A DNA stretch of 64,000 nt from Scolanthus callimorphus (Eukaryota > Cnidaria > Anthozoa > Actiniaria > Edwardsiidae). Position 1 is the first letter of the stretch, and every line of letters starts with the position of its first letter. The notes under the pieces are model-generated. The model had not been told where the DNA came from, ran no database searches, and was given only the letters and a program-made list of their open reading frames with translations. Positions 42,677 to 52,303 of the stretch are shown here, piece after piece. The position numbers and the translations under genes are program-made. Where the stretch lies: positions 26,672,168 through 26,736,167 of the forward strand of contig CM066923.1 in the NCBI GenBank assembly GCA_033964015.1, in the 5' to 3' direction.

Positions 42677-42683
42677 ATGGCGG
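42674..42683 (+). promoter_or_regulatory. YY1-like motif over TAF9 start codon
   Basis: 'aaaatggcgg' matches the YY1 core, with the TAF9 ATG inside. It faces away from the motif at MED4. Confidence 0.55.
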
Positions 42684-42854
42684 CGGCAAGCGAGTCAAAC
42701 ACTTCATCAGGGGGAGCAAATAACGAGGCTAATAACCCTCCAGCAGCAAGAAGTACCCCTAGGGATGCACTAGTCATGACTGCGATACTCAAGGAGATGG
42801 GAATTAGCGACTACGAACCTCGGGTTATTAATCAGATGTTAGAATTCACGTATC
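42677..42854 (+). CDS. TAF9: TAF9 exon 1
   Basis: 178 nt, from [16 protein letters not shown] to MLEFTYR split in phase 1 before 'gtaagt'. Contains histone-fold helices 1 and 2. Confidence 0.95.
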
Positions 42855-45403
42855 GTAAGTGACAACGCATTGTTCTTGCTGCCGATAAACAAATGAGTAC
42901 TTATGCCAGCTTTATGGGCACAGTACAGATGACTTTAGTCTCTTGAATAAGAAGGGTTAAGTCTATATCTGGGACTAGTGACCTACAACAGGATTGTAGA
43001 AAACAATTTTGCCCATTTTTGCATGGATGCTGTATCCTTCGTGTGATATAACATGTATCTGTCTTTATTATTCAGCACATCGATGCACTGCCCAAATATG
43101 GTCATTGGAACGCCAATAGCTGTCTTCTGTACATGACAGCTATCCTGCGATATCCGTCTCTGAGGAAAATGTGATGTTTTGAGCTCGTAAATAATACACA
43201 AAAGTCACTTTTTTCGGGGGGTTTTGTGCTATCGATGTGCTGAATAATAAAACCATTATCCTGCTCGATTTTGCAGAATATCGTCTGATTTTAGCCAACT
43301 CGGGACTTCGTCCCTCGTCGGCTAAGTATCAGACGATATTCTGCGCAATCTCGCAGGATAATGGTTAAGTATTAGATCATAGCACTTGATAATATTAAGT
43401 TCTGTTTGCATTAGGTTATGTGACCACTGTACTAGATGATGCTAAGGTGTATTCCACTCATGCTAGTAAGAAAGAGATTGATGCAGATGACGTTCGCCTT
43501 GCAATACAGTCACGACTTGACCATTCCTATACCAACCCTCCCCCTAGAGATGTAAGTATAGCATCCCGTGTGAGTACTTGAGGAAACTGTCTGAGGAAAC
43601 TGTCTTACGACCAACATGTACAAAGCCTTCTGAAATATAGTTTCTTTTACCTCTTCAAAAAGAAATAATAAATGGGATCAGTCGCAACCTCCCCACCCAC
43701 TCTTTCTACTCAAGGGATAGGTTAAGAGAATCAAACCATCGTCTTTATTTTGCACCTTATAACTTGACATTCTATCAGATTTTTGACAAATTGATAAGAT
43801 AGGAAAATACTACGAGGTGAAGTCACCAAGGTGGCGCCAAATATACAGGGCTGTTCCCATTCTGATGTCTTTCTCATTCCATGTTGGCCTCCCTGACAAA
43901 TTTTGCTCTACCTTTTGTTATGGTTGCCATATTTTAAGGACATTATTCTTACAATTTATGCAACCAAGGGAGCCATTGTGAGCAGATTGATATTCTAATG
44001 ATCATCAGTATGTCTCTGGGAACCATCATTTTCCATGCCTATACCTCTCCCACTCTCAGGGTGAAATATCATGATTATTTACATCTGTGACAGTAATAAG
44101 CATGCTTTGAAAACGCGGTTCCTCGTGCAATGATTCTAGCTGTAAAGGAGGACATTTGTCCTCTACTGATGACTTTGTCTTCTTTGTGTTTACAGTTTCT
44201 TATTGAAATTGCCCGTCAGAAGAACAGAACTCCATTGCCCCAAATTCAGCCCAAGAGTGGGCTAAGATTACCGCCTGATCGGTATTGTCTTACAGGAACA
44301 AATTACAAGTTAAAGGCACAAAAGAAGGTGAGAAATAGACTAATTATCCCTTACGGCAGCAATACACTGTACACATCACCCTCAGTCTTAATGCCTTTTA
44401 CTGGTTACACAGTTTTTCTCTGACTGACAACCATTCAATTTCATTTAGTTCAAAACCCCTCTACTTTCAGTTTCTTTGGGGGTTACCAAAATTGGCTGAC
44501 GTTTTTACTTCAACATCCAAATTTTCAGAATTTATGAGCTGTGATCATTTTTAACTTAATTAATACCAATCCTTGTTGACAGCCAACTCCGAGGCCGAGC
44601 CCAATAGTCAGCAGAACACCCTCATTGTCATCAGTACCTATTGGCAGTGCCGTCAAACCCACCCAGGTGGTAATGAGAACACCAACATCATCTGCTACCA
44701 TAGCAACCACAGCTCCAAGGACTACAGGCATGGTGCCTACAACTCCTGTGCTAGCTGCTTCTGTTTCCATGACAACAGGTCTAAGCACAAAAGTGGTCAA
44801 GCAAGAGCCTGGGACTCCCACTGCAAGCTCAACATCTGCTGTCGTGCTTACTCCTATCCAGGTCTGGTGATTTGAATGGTTTGGAATTTTTAAGTTAAAG
44901 AGCCCGTGTCAGCCACTCCTTTGTTGTTGTTTTCATTCGATATATAAGGCAAATTACATGTACAAATCTCTTAATAAACATCTAAAAGCAAAGTTTCATA
45001 TTTGATTTACCAAATTCAATCAAGAACATTGCTCCATATTCTCTAAATAAACCGATGGAAATGGATGCTTTCTCCAACTTGGTATGTTGCCAAAATGGCG
45101 GCTGACACAGGCTTTTTAAGGTCTTTCTGTGGCAGAAGCTAAAATGTGCATTTTTTGTAGATTGCTTCTACACAAGTTGCTACCAGTTCCCCTCAGCCAA
45201 GTGGCCTTCCTTCGTCAACCCTTGTTAGAGCTGGTACAGCCCAGCCGTCATCAGGAAAAACTGTTGTCGCATCAGGGGGTAGGGCGGCCTCTATGGTAAC
45301 CATCTCTGCATTGCCGAGCATGGATGAGACAGTTGCCAGTGCACACCAGCCGCTCATAACGCCACTCAAGAGGAAACATGATGAAGATGACTATGACATT
45401 TAA
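42677..45403 (+). CDS. TAF9: TFIID subunit 9, five exons
   Basis: TAF9 is a histone-fold subunit of TFIID and SAGA that pairs with TAF6; nuclear, general transcription. Encodes about 322 residues. The histone fold is [60 protein letters not shown] and AIQSR, followed by the family motif [19 protein letters not shown] and [19 protein letters not shown]. The C-terminal third is a Ser/Thr/Pro-rich low-complexity region ending [11 protein letters not shown], like the acidic YDNL-type end in vertebrates. All five exons join in phase. An in-frame upstream ATG at 42651 exists, but 42677 has the better context (aaaATGG). Confidence 0.96.
43065..43366. mobile_element. composite of two foldback elements, copy 2 (inverted)
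   Basis: Same two adjacent elements as 31109-31410 in the opposite orientation: 'ttattattcagcacatcgat' first, ending 'atctcgcaggataatggtt'. Lies in TAF9 intron 1. Confidence 0.9.
43415..43551 (+). CDS. TAF9: TAF9 exon 2
   Basis: 137 nt after 'gcattag', ends NPPPRD before 'gtaagt'. Rest of the histone fold. Confidence 0.95.
44196..44327 (+). CDS. TAF9: TAF9 exon 3
   Basis: 132 nt after 'gtttacag', [17 protein letters not shown] to KAQKK before 'gtgaga'. Conserved TAF9 segment after the histone fold. Confidence 0.95.
44583..44861 (+). CDS. TAF9: TAF9 exon 4
   Basis: 279 nt after 'tgttgacag', [19 protein letters not shown] to VVLTPIQ before 'gtctgg'. Low-complexity Thr/Val/Ala-rich. Confidence 0.85.
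44894..45119. mobile_element. AAAGAGCC foldback family, copy C
   Basis: Ends 'gttaaagagcccgtgtcagc' and 'ggcggctgacacaggctttt'. It ends 41 bp before TAF9 exon 5. Confidence 0.85.
45161..45403 (+). CDS. TAF9: TAF9 exon 5
   Basis: 243 nt after 'ttttttgtag', [15 protein letters not shown] to [11 protein letters not shown] with TAA at 45401-45403. An ATTAAA just downstream (about 45410) could be the poly(A) signal. Confidence 0.88.
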   Translation: MASTQVATSSPQPSGLPSSTLVRAGTAQPSSGKTVVASGGRAASMVTISALPSMDETVASAHQPLITPLKRKHDEDDYDI

Positions 45404-46856
45404 AATGAATATTAAAAAACACTAGTGTATTTAACAATTAGACCTTGAGCCCAAAAGGGCTACGGGGAAATAGCCCATGAGGCCGCAGGCCGAATGGGCT
45501 ATTGACCAGTGGCCCTTGAGGGCGAGTTGGTTGATACTAAATTTAAATAGCCTGCAAGCTGGCTCTCCAGTGGGGTTTTCCCCCATATGTTTGATTTGTT
45601 GGCATGCAGGATTCCTGTGTCCTTTCCACGACACAGGAATCCTGTGTACCCAAAAAATCAAATATCTGAAAAACCCACTGGAGGGCCTGCTCTCCAGTGG
45701 GATATACATGTACATCCATCTGAACACAGTAGAGCCTTTAAATTGTAGAGCATCCTGCCCTCTTGGATTGTATGAGTTGTGACAAGGGTGCAAACATCAG
45801 TTCCTAACCAGTTTTGATGCACAAGGAAGTGACACAATGTTAGGGTTAATTTAATGAGCTGAAATGCATTCCAATTCACAAGAAAATAAGCAAAATGATT
45901 GTTATGATCAAAATAATTGGCTAGGTTTGGTTTGTGTAACAGCCTTTCAACTGAAAGTGTGAAATGCACCACAAAGAAAAGCTTTCCAAGAAGTCCCTGT
46001 TTGAGGATTTTTATGGTTCAACTGGCCCAGTCAGAATTTCCAGGGACTGAGTGTGGGTGTTGCATTACAATTTTGTACCTCATTGTATTAAATTATGGTT
46101 AGGTCATAATGGTACATTCCAAAATAATATTTATTTGGTTCTATTTGTGTTTCTATTAGCAGGAAGTTATTATTGTGAAACATCTTGTGAAACATCACAA
46201 ATGTCAATGTGTTGCTTGCCTCTAATAATATCTACTGTGGTGACATTTGTACCAACTTGGAACTGAGCTTTATTGAGTTCTGAATATTTAACGAAACATT
46301 ATGTGACAAGTGTGAATGCAAGTCTAGATTAACATGTACTACTATACTGTGCACAATTTTCTGGAATAACTACCCTTGCAAGTTGTCAGAGTCATTAAAA
46401 TATATGTATATATTCTTAGTTGCTATGCTGTTGCTAATTCACAATACATCATATCCATTATCTGATGGGAGCACTAACACTAGCATGTACATGTTCAATA
46501 CATTATTGTGCTGTTATGAAACATCTTATCAACTGAGTGATGGACAAAGAAAATTTCATCCTCATAAGCCCATGGTTTGTCTGTCTAATGCTGTGAAACA
46601 TTAGCCATACCAGAAAAAGCATTGGTTTCCGGATGAGGAAGTACTGAAGCCCCAAAATAATAAATATTTGGCTTTGGGTATTGATTCACAAGTCTTTGCA
46701 GCATTTGAAAATTTTGTTCAGATGTTATTTTGACATGAGAGACTGACAGCTAGTCTGTTGCAGAACAGCTGTTTGACTGAAACATATGGGAGAGTCTGGT
46801 CTTGTTTTGCCCTTGCAATTCATTATTTGAAAACTAGGCAAAACCAATTACCAGAG
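45404..46856. other. intergenic between TAF9 and the 850-residue gene (convergent 3' ends)
   Basis: Holds a foldback with 'aatagcccatgaggccgc' text (45451-45530) and a clean hairpin ('caggattcctgtgtcc' with its complement, 45607-45646). A minus-strand AATAAA near 46265-46270 could serve the coiled-coil gene. No gene recognised. Confidence 0.6.
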
Positions 46857-49409
46857 TCAGTCATACTCATATCGTTCAACCCTGTCTAGCTGCCGAGCTG
46901 TTTCCCTTTTTGAGTTCTGAGCTGCCACTGCTCTAATACACTCTATTGTGAGGAGGGGTGACTCGGCCTGTGACTTACTAGCTGAGACCTCTGCCAGCAA
47001 AGGTTGTTGCTTTGTCATTGACCCTAATGGGCCTGAATCTCTTGGTTTCTTGGTTCTGGCCTCTTCAATTTTCTCAGCAACTGAGTCTCCTATTATGTTA
47101 GTGATCTGTGTTAGCGCAAGATAACCTGTGACTTGTGACAATCTCATGACATTAACACAACCTTCCGAATCCTGTATGTGCTCAACAGACTCTGCAAATA
47201 GACGACGCCGCAGACGCTCAGATGCTAGGGGACAGATATTGTCTATGGCCTCTGTGAACTCGATGTCAGACATAAAACCTGGTCTATGACCAGGAAAGGT
47301 TAGCAGTTTGGCTTCGGTTTCCTGGAAACGAGGCTCTCTGTATTTAAGGATGATGTACAAGAGATACTCAGAGACAAGCTCCTTGGAGATTTTATTTTCA
47401 CTGAACGAGGTGTACCCCATTGTGAATTGCTCTAAATCTTCTTCATTCATGAATGGGTATACACATTTTGCAAATGTGCGGATGTCTTCTACAGCAGCCC
47501 AGTTGACCATGTCAATGAACTCATTCATTAAGAGAACGTACCGCACTATAACTGGATCAAGACTACCACACATGGCCTGTGCAAAGAGCTTGATGCTTCT
47601 ACACTCTGGAGCATATGTCACAATTGCTGAAATAAAGTCATACATAGAAAGATATGCCACATCTGGGATTACATATCTCTCTAGGAAAAAGTTATGAAGT
47701 GTATCTAAGACAGATACCACTTGTTCCTCTTCCATGGCATAATCATCCTGCCAAATGAGTGTGGAGTAGAACTGACTAATAACAGAGAGAGTCCTTTCCT
47801 TAGAAAGTGGTCTTGGAAGTAGGCGCTTGATGTTGGTTCTTGCTGCCAAGTCATCCCACAGCCTCTTGTAAGATGTTGTCAGGTGCTGTTGGCCTTTCAC
47901 AATGTGATCATCTCCATAAGCTGGGGTAGTGGTACGTGAGGCAGCTGATAGTAGCCTCACACTATCTGGAGTCCCTGGTGCAGAGATGGGCCTTTTATCT
48001 TCCTGTAGGATGTGTACTACTGGTCTTGTGATCTTAATATGAGTGGAGTTGTGAGGCAAAGAGATGACTTTTTCTTCGGTCACCTTATGAGGGCAAAGTA
48101 GGGTGGATTCCCCACAGCTCTGACAAAACTTTGCATCTTTAAACTCATGAAAGTTCTTCCCGTGGTTACATGAGTAGTACATCATGGCGGCATACTTGCT
48201 CATTATGCGCTCATGGGGAATAAATGGATCTACATGTCCTGGTGTGCTCATAATCTTTACAAAGTCAATATCTTCATCATCATCACTCAAATCTGACAGC
48301 TTTGATGATGCCGCAGCTTTACCGTCCATAAAACTTGCTCCACTGCTATCCTTATCTCCTTCCTTAGCAGTGTCTTGTTCTTGTTGCCGGCTTAGCTTGT
48401 CTTCTAGTACAGATCTCTGAATTTCTATCAACTGTAACTCATTCTTGATGTCAGCAATGCTCTTTTTGTACCTCTGTTCAATTTGCTGCTGAGCCTTTAG
48501 GTAATTCTTCATTTCTACTGTCTCCTCATCCCATTTCTGGGAAAACGTTGATTGTGAATTATTCAGTTCTGTTTCATTGACTGGTTTGGCTTTATTGTCC
48601 TCAAGAAATACATCATACTCTTCTATGATTGTATTCTCCATGGTTAACAGTTGTTCCTCAAGCAACTTTGCTGATGCAATCTCCTGGATGGTCTGAGCTT
48701 TTTTACTGAGGGGTGCAGGTTTATGAGGCCTTTTTATAAATACTGTGGAATCATTAAAGGCCTCTTCCAAATCATCATACCCATCTTTGAACTTACGCAA
48801 AAACTTGTTTGATTTCTCACTCTTGTCTAACTGCTCCCTCAGGTTAGCAATGCGCTTTTCATATCTTTCCTTTGTTGCCTCGTGTGATCTCTCTTCCTGG
48901 CTCATACTAGCAGCTAGTTTACTTCCCTCGAGCTTGGAATTCTCCAGCTCCATTTTCATTCTAAACAATTCATCCTCACAATCTTTTATCTTCTCCTGCA
49001 GGTTAGCAATTTCCTCATTTGCTGTTTGTAATTCATCTTTGGTTGTACCTAGAACATTCTCAAGGTTATCAATATTTCCCTGCAGCTGGTCACCCCTCCT
49101 ATCCCGTTCTTCGTAAACTCTGTTCACCAAAACAAAGAAGGGAACCCTTTGGATAATGGGGGTTCTGTTTCTTCCCCGCTTGGGAGGAATTGTGGTGTAT
49201 TCTTGACTGAATACCGCTTCGTATAGCTCATCACGAAGCATGGAGACAATTTTACGGTACACTCCCAAGTGTGGGATAACCTCATCAAACACGTTAAAGC
49301 AAATAGGCATCCGTTCCTCGCTCGGACCTTTCTTGTTTGCACCATCCTCAAGTAGCAAAACTTCGTACTTGGTAGCTGGCGAACGGCTTGATAAAACTCT
49401 GCGCTCCAT
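46857..49409 (-). CDS. intronless coiled-coil protein, possibly TSNAXIP1-N-like
   Basis: A single open frame of 850 codons. Residues about 25-90 (CFNVFDEVIPHLGVYRKIVS to VPFFVLVNRVYEERDRRG) resemble the N-terminal domain of translin-associated factor X-interacting protein 1, by pattern only. Charged coiled coil follows at about 95-210 and 270-345. A Cys/His cluster at about 410-442 (SCNHGKNFHEFKDAKFCQSC, then CPH) could bind zinc. The C-terminal half (about 520-800) is predicted helical without a recognised domain. The frame is intact, so a functional gene is likely. A 2.5-kb uninterrupted coding sequence among intron-rich neighbours is unusual. The TSNAXIP1 link is tentative; an axonemal role is speculation. 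Confidence 0.75.
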   Translation of the reverse strand: MERRVLSSRSPATKYEVLLLEDGANKKGPSEERMPICFNVFDEVIPHLGVYRKIVSMLRDELYEAVFSQEYTTIPPKRGRNRTPIIQRVPFFVLVNRVYEERDRRGDQLQGNIDNLENVLGTTKDELQTANEEIANLQEKIKDCEDELFRMKMELENSKLEGSKLAASMSQEERSHEATKERYEKRIANLREQLDKSEKSNKFLRKFKDGYDDLEEAFNDSTVFIKRPHKPAPLSKKAQTIQEIASAKLLEEQLLTMENTIIEEYDVFLEDNKAKPVNETELNNSQSTFSQKWDEETVEMKNYLKAQQQIEQRYKKSIADIKNELQLIEIQRSVLEDKLSRQQEQDTAKEGDKDSSGASFMDGKAAASSKLSDLSDDDEDIDFVKIMSTPGHVDPFIPHERIMSKYAAMMYYSCNHGKNFHEFKDAKFCQSCGESTLLCPHKVTEEKVISLPHNSTHIKITRPVVHILQEDKRPISAPGTPDSVRLLSAASRTTTPAYGDDHIVKGQQHLTTSYKRLWDDLAARTNIKRLLPRPLSKERTLSVISQFYSTLIWQDDYAMEEEQVVSVLDTLHNFFLERYVIPDVAYLSMYDFISAIVTYAPECRSIKLFAQAMCGSLDPVIVRYVLLMNEFIDMVNWAAVEDIRTFAKCVYPFMNEEDLEQFTMGYTSFSENKISKELVSEYLLYIILKYREPRFQETEAKLLTFPGHRPGFMSDIEFTEAIDNICPLASERLRRRLFAESVEHIQDSEGCVNVMRLSQVTGYLALTQITNIIGDSVAEKIEEARTKKPRDSGPLGSMTKQQPLLAEVSASKSQAESPLLTIECIRAVAAQNSKRETARQLDRVERYEYD

Positions 49410-49914
49410 TTTCCGTCAAACACAATCAAAAAGTTGTAGGGACTATGGGTCATCCAAATGCTGGGATAAGTGCACAGTTATAAGCCAAAATTGTAGATTT
49501 TTAAAGCAGTTTTTGTGCGCTGTTCATTTGCTGAACTGGAGGCCGCCATTGTTTACCTGTTGCCATGAAAACCGCGCGAAATCTCTGGAGCCTGAGAACA
49601 AGTCTGATCTCCGCTGGACGGGCTTTGATGGAGCACAGCGGGCTCGTCCGTTCTCTTCGATCTGAGTTTTGAACGACTGAGTGCCAAGTGAGTATTCGAT
49701 TAAAAATCCCTCTCCATCCTTCTTCATTCTACATCAAACATCAAACTCCGTAATCGAGATTGCTCTTTAGTAATTGTACAATCTATCTGCAGTGATATAT
49801 GATCGATTTCCTGCAAATTTTAATGTAAACTTTGATGTTGTTTATGCCAAGATGGCGGCCATGTTACATGTTGAATATTTTGTGTTCTCAGGGTGCTAAG
49901 TCGAGATTACGAAC
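49410..49914. promoter_or_regulatory. divergent intergenic region of the coiled-coil gene and RPL35A
   Basis: 505 bp between start codons. A likely RPL35A 5' UTR exon ends at 49687 ('gtgccaa' then 'gtgagt') and resumes at 49892 after 'tgttctcag'. A pyrimidine start 'ctcttc' near 49655 could be the TOP-type start site of a ribosomal protein mRNA. A YY1-like 'aagatggcgg' lies at 49849-49858. Confidence 0.5.
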
Positions 49915-49931
49915 ATGTCTCAGCCAGTCCG
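49915..49931 (+). CDS. RPL35A: RPL35A coding exon 1
   Basis: 17 coding nt (MSQPV plus two bases) before 'gtgagt'. A 5' UTR part of the same exon starts at 49892. Confidence 0.93.
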
Positions 49932-52270
49932 GTGAGTAGAGTTATTGATCACTGAGATGTTCGATTTGCTTTATATCATGCCATTGCCATTTAGATAAAT
50001 AAATCCAAGCACTTTTATGAGGCTCTATTTAACAAAGTCGCGGAATAAACAAAGTCCTAAGATAATGGTGATTGTTAAACTTTCCATGATAAAATGATTA
50101 TGTGGCGATTAGATATGTTTTGGCTAAGTCGAGGTTTGGCTTCCGTCAATCAAACGAGTGAACAACTATTAGTTTCATAGACTGAGGTTTTGTTTGATCT
50201 TGTGGACCAAGCTGGGCTTCAAAATACAATTTTCCACTATAAAATGAAATTGTGTGGTTCCAGAAAATATCCAGACCCCCATCCATACATGCATGGACTT
50301 GACTTAGAAGGTTTAATTGATGTAAGCCAAAACACGGTTTGGCGTTCAGAAATGTCAAGTGGGAGTTCGCAGAATTATGAAAATTGTATTAACAGCTCAA
50401 AAAAGTGTCCTACTATGCCTGTGTTGCCACATTTTTTTGTGATTTCTCACCAAGCAAGTCGCTACATTGACACTTTTACCTGTTATATTTGAGCCCTGTC
50501 CATTTCCAAGGACTAAAATGATTTATTTCTTTATTAGTTTGTACACAAAAGGCATTGTCCTTGGTTACAAGAGGGGCCTTCGCAACCAGCACCCCAACAC
50601 TTCACTCGTCAAAATAGAAGGTGTTAATGAGAAAAACGACACTGAGTTCTATTTAGGAAAACGCCTTGCATTTGTCTACCGAGCCAAAAACAAGACAGTT
50701 GCCAAGGGCAACAAGAAGGCTACCAAACTCAGGGTGATCTGGGGCAAGGTGACCAGGCCTCATGGTAACAGTGGTGTTGTCCGTGCCAAGTTCCGACACA
50801 ATCTTCCTCCTAAAGCAATGGGTGCAACTGTTAGAGTGGTGAGTTGTTGCAGTCTATAACTTATACTGAGTTCATTCAAGCCTTGAAAGTTCTTTAAAAT
50901 GCTTGGACTTGAGGTAAAAATTCAAGAGAGAATAAAATGCTTTAAAATACTAAAAAAATTTGGAAGTTCCTTTTCTGTATCAAGCTGATAGTCACTATTG
51001 TGGAAAAGCTGTAGAAGTGGCACAGGTGGATGAGGGTGTTCCCTGGGATAAAGCATTACTTTGCTACCTCAGTCAGGCCCGTAGACAGCATGAGGCGAGG
51101 GAGGCACTCGCCTTGGTAAAACATTGTGATAATGATAATCTAGCAGTTTAACTTCCTGATTCATAATTGGAAGAAAATTGTATAGCAATTTTTTTTTTTC
51201 TGGAAATCTGGCTCACTCTGACTAGGTAACAATATTCTCTGGCTACAGGCCTGTCAGTAGTCCTTGAGTTTTGTAAAGCATGGTCCCACAGTTCCTTTAA
51301 AAGTCTTTAAGTTGCATCTTGTGTGATTCATACTTATCCTGTTTTTATATTGTTTTATGTAAAGTGAAAGCAACAGTCAGTAAAAAAAATCCAAATTTAT
51401 AGGAATTTTTGAAATAGTACCATAAAATTTCAAACATAAGCTCATGGGCCTATATTTTTCAAAGAATATTTTTCGTTGGCCTATATTCAAGGGGAGTTTT
51501 CTTCTGAGCCATGATGATAAGTAGTTATTACCCAGAAGTGCTATCAGCATTCATGTGGGCCTTCTACACTTGAACTGAGCTCAGAATACTGCAGCCCTAG
51601 TTGTATGAACATTAGATTTGTTCATAAGTTTTTGCCTGCATTTAAAATAAAAATAATTATAACAAAAAATAATAACATTTCCAAAAGAAGAACATGGGAC
51701 CATCGGTTAAAAGTACAAGAGAGTGTAACACAACTGATGACCAGTTAGCGCAGTGGTAGAGTGTCAGGCTTACAGTATGTGCGAGGGTTGGGAGTTCAAA
51801 CCTGGCCAAATCAACACTGGGGGTCGTTTCTAATTAATTGAGGAGAAGGTGCTGCCTTAGCTTTAATATCTGCAAATGGTTAGACCTTCGCATCTTCTCG
51901 GATAAGGACGTTAAACTGTAGGTCCCGTCTCTCACATACACTACACTAACCGGAACCAGAGGGACATTAAAGAACCACGGGACCGTCAGAAGTTGCCCAA
52001 CCTCTGTGTCACAGAACTCACCATACTAACACACACTCATGTTTATAACACTGGTTGAGTTATCCATAAAATGTAAAGTGCTTAGAGCTGTGAAGATAAG
52101 GGCTACATAAGCACAGTTACTTTATTTGAAACATGTTATGATTACTGTTAAATGGAAGGCCGTATAGCGGTCTTACCTCAGGTAGTAAAATTGTCCTGTT
52201 TATATGTTGTTCCTTCTCTAACAAAAGGGTATTTTGTTGTTTTCAGATGCTCTACCCATCAAGAGTCTGA
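49915..52270 (+). CDS. RPL35A: 60S ribosomal protein L35a (eL33), three coding exons
   Basis: Large-subunit cytosolic ribosomal protein. The coding exons 49915-49931, 50538-50838 and 52247-52270 join in phase and give 113 residues (human 110). Sequence: [20 protein letters not shown], then [77 protein letters not shown] and the tail MLYPSRV, nearly identical in animals. The small last exon is fixed by 'ttttcag' and the stop at 52268-52270. No frame damage. Confidence 0.98.
50538..50838 (+). CDS. RPL35A: RPL35A coding exon 2
   Basis: 301 nt after 'ctttattag', encodes nearly the whole protein, donor 'gtgagt'. Confidence 0.98.
51737..52140 (+). mobile_element. tRNA-derived SINE, long copy
   Basis: Box A-like 'ttagcgcagtggtagagtg' and box B-like 'gggttgggagttcaaacctg', then a body with 'ctcggataaggacgttaaac' and 'aggtcccgtctc', and a tail 'tgtaaagtgcttagagct' typical of SINEs that borrow a LINE 3' end. 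In RPL35A intron 2, same strand. The same body occurs reversed at 22440-22830. Confidence 0.8.
52247..52270 (+). CDS. RPL35A: RPL35A terminal exon
   Basis: 24 nt: MLYPSRV and TGA. This exon is too short to be found by frame length and is recognised from the family's C-terminus. Confidence 0.95.
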   Translation: MLYPSRV

Positions 52271-52297
52271 TCTTGGACAGATGCTTCATAGTTGTAT

Positions 52298-52303
52298 AAT
52301 AAA
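52298..52303 (+). other. poly(A) signal of RPL35A
   Basis: AATAAA 28 bp after the stop codon, a fitting distance for the short 3' UTR of ribosomal protein mRNAs. Confidence 0.75.

Noticed and set aside
50960..51151. 63-codon frame in RPL35A intron 2
   Set aside because: No similarity recognised, no splice logic, inside an intron of a compact gene.
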